Shown here: positions 62,519 through 64,000 of the stretch, in pieces | Layout: every line of letters begins with the position of its first letter | Position numbering within the stretch: position 1 is the stretch's first letter | NCBI GenBank assembly: GCA_013289665.1 | Contig: JABCZN010000011.1 | Location: forward strand, 95,023-159,022 | Origin: Acidobacteriota bacterium | GTDB lineage: Bacteria > Acidobacteriota > Terriglobia > Acidiferrales > UBA7541 | DNA length: 64,000 nucleotides | Reading direction: 5' to 3' | Position numbers and translations under genes: made by a program | The notes under the pieces: generated by a model | What the model was told of the DNA's origin: nothing | Databases searched by the model: none | The model's input: the letters and a program-made list of their open reading frames with translations, nothing else

Positions 62519-63517
62519 ATGAACTTGCGGACCGCTGTGTTTGTCTTCGTAATGCTGTTGCTTCCTATCGCTTGTCACTGCCAAGAACACACGCTGGAGT
62601 TTGTAAAGCAGATTGGAGTCGGCTGGCAATCAGACAAATATGGCTGGATGAGCTTCGTAGCTTTTAGTCCCGACGGAAAGATAGTTGCCTCTGACGGTGC
62701 AAGTAGTCCAGAAGATGTTTCAGGAAATCTAACGATATGGAGTTTTCCTGATGGAAAGCTGATTAAGCAACTCCCCGGACGCCCTTTGGTTGTCTCAAGC
62801 GATTGGAAGTACTACGCAACCTTTCACGGCGTCAGAGACTTTGACACGGGGAAAGCCCTGACTTCGTTGGGGGACGACGTTTTTGCAGTGCACTCGTTCA
62901 GTCCAGATTCTCGCTATGTGGTGGAGTCCGTGCCTGGGGATCGTCCTAAGGGGACTGCAATTCGTGTGTTGGAACTGCCCAGCGGCAAACAAGTAGCAAC
63001 TTTTGGAGACTTTGGTGCGTTCGCACTGGCAATCAGCCCTGACGGTAAAACGCTGGCGACGGGACACTGGAATGTCGTGACACTGTGGAATCTGCTGACT
63101 GGTAAAAAGCTGGCGATTCTGCATGGATTGGACAGATACGTAAAAGGTCTGGCTTTCGACAAGGATGGCGGCAGGCTCGCTGCAAGCACTGATTTGGGTA
63201 GCGTTCAAATTTGGGACACGCATCGCTTCGAGAGAATCCATTCAATCCAAATCGGCGGTGGTGAAGTTTCAGAACCGAAGTTCAGCCCCGACGGGCGATT
63301 TGTTGCCGTTGGAATATACGGCACTGGCACAGCATTCCTTCTCGACGTTGCAACAGGGAAAATCGTCGATAAGCAAAAGGTCTCGGACCTTGGCTGTGGC
63401 TCCATCGCGTTCAGCCCTGACGGCACCTTTCTCATTACCCCCTCCACCGGCGGACTGATAAAGTGGCCGAATGATCGAGGCGGAACAATTCGCGTGTTCC
63501 GGTTCTCAAGACCGTAA
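62519..63517 (+). CDS. Cassette gene 5, exported WD40-like beta-propeller protein
   Basis: A 332-residue protein with a signal peptide (about 1-21, with Cys19 and Cys near the cleavage site) and repeated WD40-like blades: FVAFSPDGKIVAS, ALAISPDGKTLATGHW, LAFDKDGGRLAAS, KFSPDGRFVAVG, IAFSPDGTFLITPS, each followed by a strand ending in W-N/D or similar. Beta-propellers act as binding scaffolds. It is the largest gene of the array. Confidence 0.78.
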   Translation: MNLRTAVFVFVMLLLPIACHCQEHTLEFVKQIGVGWQSDKYGWMSFVAFSPDGKIVASDGASSPEDVSGNLTIWSFPDGKLIKQLPGRPLVVSSDWKYYATFHGVRDFDTGKALTSLGDDVFAVHSFSPDSRYVVESVPGDRPKGTAIRVLELPSGKQVATFGDFGAFALAISPDGKTLATGHWNVVTLWNLLTGKKLAILHGLDRYVKGLAFDKDGGRLAASTDLGSVQIWDTHRFERIHSIQIGGGEVSEPKFSPDGRFVAVGIYGTGTAFLLDVATGKIVDKQKVSDLGCGSIAFSPDGTFLITPSTGGLIKWPNDRGGTIRVFRFSRP

Positions 63518-63529
63518 TTCATTCAAGTG

Positions 63530-63597
63530 CCTGGTAAGTCGGCTTACCGGACAGGTTCCGTACCATTACTTGACTTGTCCGGTAACGCATCATCAGG
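63530..63597 (+). repeat. attC-like site 6
   Basis: Ten-base arms TTACCGGACA/TGTCCGGTAA pair perfectly. The left end (GTGCCTGGTAAG) matches site 1. The right core is altered (ACGCATCATCAGG). Confidence 0.5.
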
Positions 63598-63598
63598 C

Positions 63599-64000
63599 AT
63601 GTCCCTATTGTCTGGACATTTGAAGTACACCTGCGATGGAATAGTCCGTGTGGAAGACCTAACCCAGTTCGCGTTGAAGCTGTTTGAAATCGAAAAAAAA
63701 CTTCTTCTTGAAGAGAAGCAGGAATACAGCTGCGCTGTCGTGATTGTCATAACACCAAAACGGCACTATTGGCAGGAAGTTGAGTTTAACGACGAGACTG
63801 AAATGGATGCTGCCTATGGTGACATCGTCAAGCGTGCGAAGAGCAAAAAGGCGACCGCAATCATCACGATAAGTACGTGTCGTCACAAGGCCGTGGCAGA
63901 CGATTCGGAACTAGAATCATACTGGTGGGGCAAGTTGGCCGCGGAAAATCAACCAAGATGTTTGTTCCTGACTATTTCTGGGCCGAGCCTAAAATCGGTC
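63599..64000 (+). CDS. Cassette gene 6, unknown protein (runs off right edge)
   Basis: An open frame of 134 codons from ATG 63599 to the window end, starting two bases after attC-like site 6. It reads SLLSGHLKYTCDGIVRVEDL, FALKLFEIEKKLLLEEK, CAVVIVITPKRHYWQEVEF, WWGKLAAENQPRCLF. Alternating beta and helical segments suggest a soluble alpha/beta protein. No family recognised; the C-terminus is missing. Confidence 0.6.
   Translation, partial: MSLLSGHLKYTCDGIVRVEDLTQFALKLFEIEKKLLLEEKQEYSCAVVIVITPKRHYWQEVEFNDETEMDAAYGDIVKRAKSKKATAIITISTCRHKAVADDSELESYWWGKLAAENQPRCLFLTISGPSLKSV

Larger units (their letters stand above)
60210..63597 (+). mobile_element. Putative integron gene-cassette array (integrase not seen)
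   Basis: Six short imperfect palindromes with near-identical 3' cores separate five single genes, with a sixth gene after the last. For the cleanest site (60947-60991) the outer arms CCTGATTAA/TTAATCAGG pair perfectly and the inner arms TC(a)GT(a)CC/GGACGA pair with extrahelical bases, the geometry of attC sites. Most genes are plus-strand and lie just after the core (G|TTAATCAGG), with the stop codon touching the next palindrome. This is cassette organisation. No integrase gene lies in the window, hence a CALIN-like array. The alternative is an unrelated palindromic repeat family. Confidence 0.5.

Noticed and set aside
60210..63597. CRISPR array interpretation of the repeats
   Set aside because: Sites are 400-1100 bases apart with genes between them and vary in sequence; no regular spacer length and no cas genes.

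Overview
The window looks like chromosome from a soil Acidobacteriota, probably a Terriglobia-type lineage. This rests on gene style: wHTH-TolB-TPR regulators, DUF4382 and LPPGL-repeat secreted proteins, a Ku/LigD repair locus, paired GMC oxidoreductase and gluconate-dehydrogenase subunit 3, and many TPR proteins. Most of it reads as GC-rich and gene-dense; from about 57.3 kb it becomes visibly more AT-rich, fragmented and accessory. No rRNA, tRNA, CRISPR array or transposase was seen.

Region by region. 1-7.4 kb (minus): an envelope and translation operon of TPR protein, NfeD, slipin, SPOR protein, Lnt and the start of prfB with its +1 programmed frameshift site, preceded by an aspartyl protease. 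7.6-15.1 kb: a wHTH/TPR regulator, a class A penicillin-binding protein coupled to a TPR protein, and prolyl-tRNA synthetase. 15.3-28.2 kb: a frameshifted gene, cysE and cysK for cysteine synthesis, glyA, DUF2252, PilZ and DUF1330 proteins, an MbfA-type iron exporter with an L,D-transpeptidase, and DUF4382 and LPPGL secreted proteins. Two copies of a palindromic repeat lie here (22.0 and 28.1 kb). 28.2-36.7 kb: an MdtABC-like RND efflux operon and a cytochrome c.

36.7-49 kb holds the most coherent metabolic island. A plus-strand operon encodes a molybdenum hydroxylase (FAD subunit plus a fused Fe-S/Mo subunit), a 6-hydroxynicotinate reductase homologue, a UPF0280 (ApbE-like) protein and two tandem AA_synth (PF06684) proteins, ending at a strong terminator. 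Facing it is a minus-strand operon for a Tat-type gluconate-dehydrogenase subunit 3, a GMC oxidoreductase and an amidohydrolase closely resembling enamidase of Eubacterium barkeri. Hydroxylase, reductase and enamidase are the first three steps of reductive nicotinate degradation, so the island probably breaks down nicotinate or a related N-heteroaromatic acid.

49-54.7 kb: a DUF72 protein and a bacterial NHEJ locus (ligD divergent from ku, with a MerR-TPR gene 7 nt after ku). 54.7-60 kb: a hydrolase, a flavoprotein oxidase, decayed fragments (metallopeptidase, methyltransferase, zinc ribbon), a HigBA-like pair and a HEAT-like protein. 60.2-64 kb: single small unknown genes, each followed by a short imperfect palindrome ending in a near-identical GCGTTAATCAGG-type core. 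This is the organisation of an integron gene-cassette array without a visible integrase (CALIN-like), and with the enamidase island it is the most interesting content of the window.
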